Assembly: GCF_019973615.1 (NCBI RefSeq)
Contig: NZ_AP024238.1
Coordinates: 1,860,001 to 1,924,000 of the forward strand
Length of the DNA: 64,000 bases
Source of the DNA: Rhodoferax lithotrophicus
Lineage (GTDB): Bacteria; Pseudomonadota; Gammaproteobacteria; Burkholderiales; Burkholderiaceae_C
Direction: 5' to 3'
Within the stretch, counting starts at the first letter, position 1. Each line of letters starts with the position of its first letter. A program made the position numbers and the translations under genes. The notes beneath the pieces were generated by a model. It was not told where the DNA came from, searched no databases, and saw nothing but the letters and a program-made list of their open reading frames with translations. Below, one piece after another: positions 63,505 to 64,000 of the stretch.

Positions 63505-64000
63505 ATGAATCCGTTGGACCCTTCTCACCACAGCGGCACCCATGTGCTCAAACCGGTGCTCAGCACCCTGCAACTCTGGGGCATTGCCGTGGGCCTGGTG
63601 ATCTCTGGTGAATACTTTGGCTGGAGCTTCGGCTGGGCCTCGGCTGGCACGCTGGGCTTCACCATCACCTCGATCTTTATCGCGGCGATGTACGCCACCT
63701 TTATCTTCAGCTTTACCGAGCTGACCACCTCCATCCCTCACGCCGGTGGCCCATTTGCCTACAGCAAGCGCGCCTTTGGTCCGGTGGGTGGCTACCTGGC
63801 TGGCGCCGCCACCTTGATTGAGTTTGTGTTTGCGCCACCCGCCATTGCGCTGGCCATTGGCGCTTACCTGAACGTACAGTTCCCGGCGCTGGATCCCAAG
63901 CTGGCCGCGCTCGGAGCCTACCTGGTGTTCATGACGCTCAATATCGTTGGGGTGCAGATTGCCGCCACCTTTGAACTGGCTGTGACCCTGCTGGCCATTT
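63505..64000 (+). CDS. Ethanolamine-type amino acid permease, N-terminal part (runs off the window)
   Basis: An open frame from ATG 63505 to the window end (165 codons). GGAG lies ten bases upstream. The translation (LQLWGIAVGLVISGEYFGWS, then AAMYATFIFSFTELTTSIPHAG and GPFAYSKRAFGPVGGYLAG) is that of APC-superfamily ethanolamine permeases, and six or so membrane segments start here. The EutR-like divergent regulator supports the substrate. The rest lies outside the window. Confidence 0.88.
   Translation, partial: MNPLDPSHHSGTHVLKPVLSTLQLWGIAVGLVISGEYFGWSFGWASAGTLGFTITSIFIAAMYATFIFSFTELTTSIPHAGGPFAYSKRAFGPVGGYLAGAATLIEFVFAPPAIALAIGAYLNVQFPALDPKLAALGAYLVFMTLNIVGVQIAATFELAVTLLAI

Overview
The window is a bacterial chromosome segment from a betaproteobacterium, most likely Burkholderiales, family Comamonadaceae, and Rhodoferax-like. 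This is an inference from gene content: accA-tilS-lysC, xseB-ispA-dxs, TRAP and Frc-type transport loci, an MtrA/MtrB-type electron-transfer operon, and a short dispersed repeat of the type GGCCTCTAGCGCTT...AGCTATT that I associate with this family. No 16S gene is present, so the genus is not proven.

Layout. 1-3.9 kb: core genes (end of a HhH-GPD glycosylase, accA, tilS, lysC) and tRNA-Ser(GCU). 3.87-15.54 kb: an integrated element of about 11.7 kb, bounded by the 3' end of the tRNA and a 14-bp copy of it at 15527-15540. It carries small unknown genes, a tyrosine recombinase, a SmaI-like restriction-modification pair, an orphan AbrB/MazE antitoxin, a GTCACA-rich repeat array, a filamentous-phage-type replication initiator, a DUF3631 ATPase, an AlpA-like regulator and a P4-type integrase beside the right attachment site. 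15.6-25.5 kb: diguanylate cyclase, a MacAB/NodT efflux operon, an RsmB-type rRNA methyltransferase, a fatty acid desaturase and sbcD. 25.5-33.3 kb: sbcC, rpmG, rpmB, xseB, ispA, dxs. 33.4-38.5 kb: two duplicated TRAP binding proteins facing convergent TRAP permease genes. 38.6-43 kb: a ModE-like regulator and a tungstate transporter (tupBCA) followed by a modA-like gene. 43-46.3 kb: nnr, an MBL-fold hydrolase and an HDOD protein. 46.4-53.1 kb: a sugar (probably fructose) ABC transporter with ROK regulator and mutarotase, divergent from two kinases. 53.1-62.2 kb: an OB-fold periplasmic protein and a two-component system, divergent from an operon for a decaheme cytochrome, its outer-membrane porin and three diheme cytochromes. 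62.3-64 kb: an AraC/EutR-like regulator divergent from an ethanolamine-type permease cut by the window end.

The most interesting system is the 53-62 kb locus. The decaheme cytochrome and porin should form an electron conduit across the outer membrane, and the three small cytochromes could shuttle electrons in the periplasm. Neither a surface multiheme cytochrome nor a CymA-like quinol dehydrogenase is encoded beside it, which fits inward electron flow (Fe(II) oxidation, as in Pio/Mto) at least as well as metal reduction. Three similar octamers exactly 20 bp apart lie in the divergent promoter region and may be the regulator's binding sites.

A second genome-scale observation is that the dispersed repeat has entered coding sequences in frame (tilS, macA, sbcC, tupA and the end of the OB-fold gene). 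In tupA it encodes much of the signal peptide. No copy was seen inside the integrated element.
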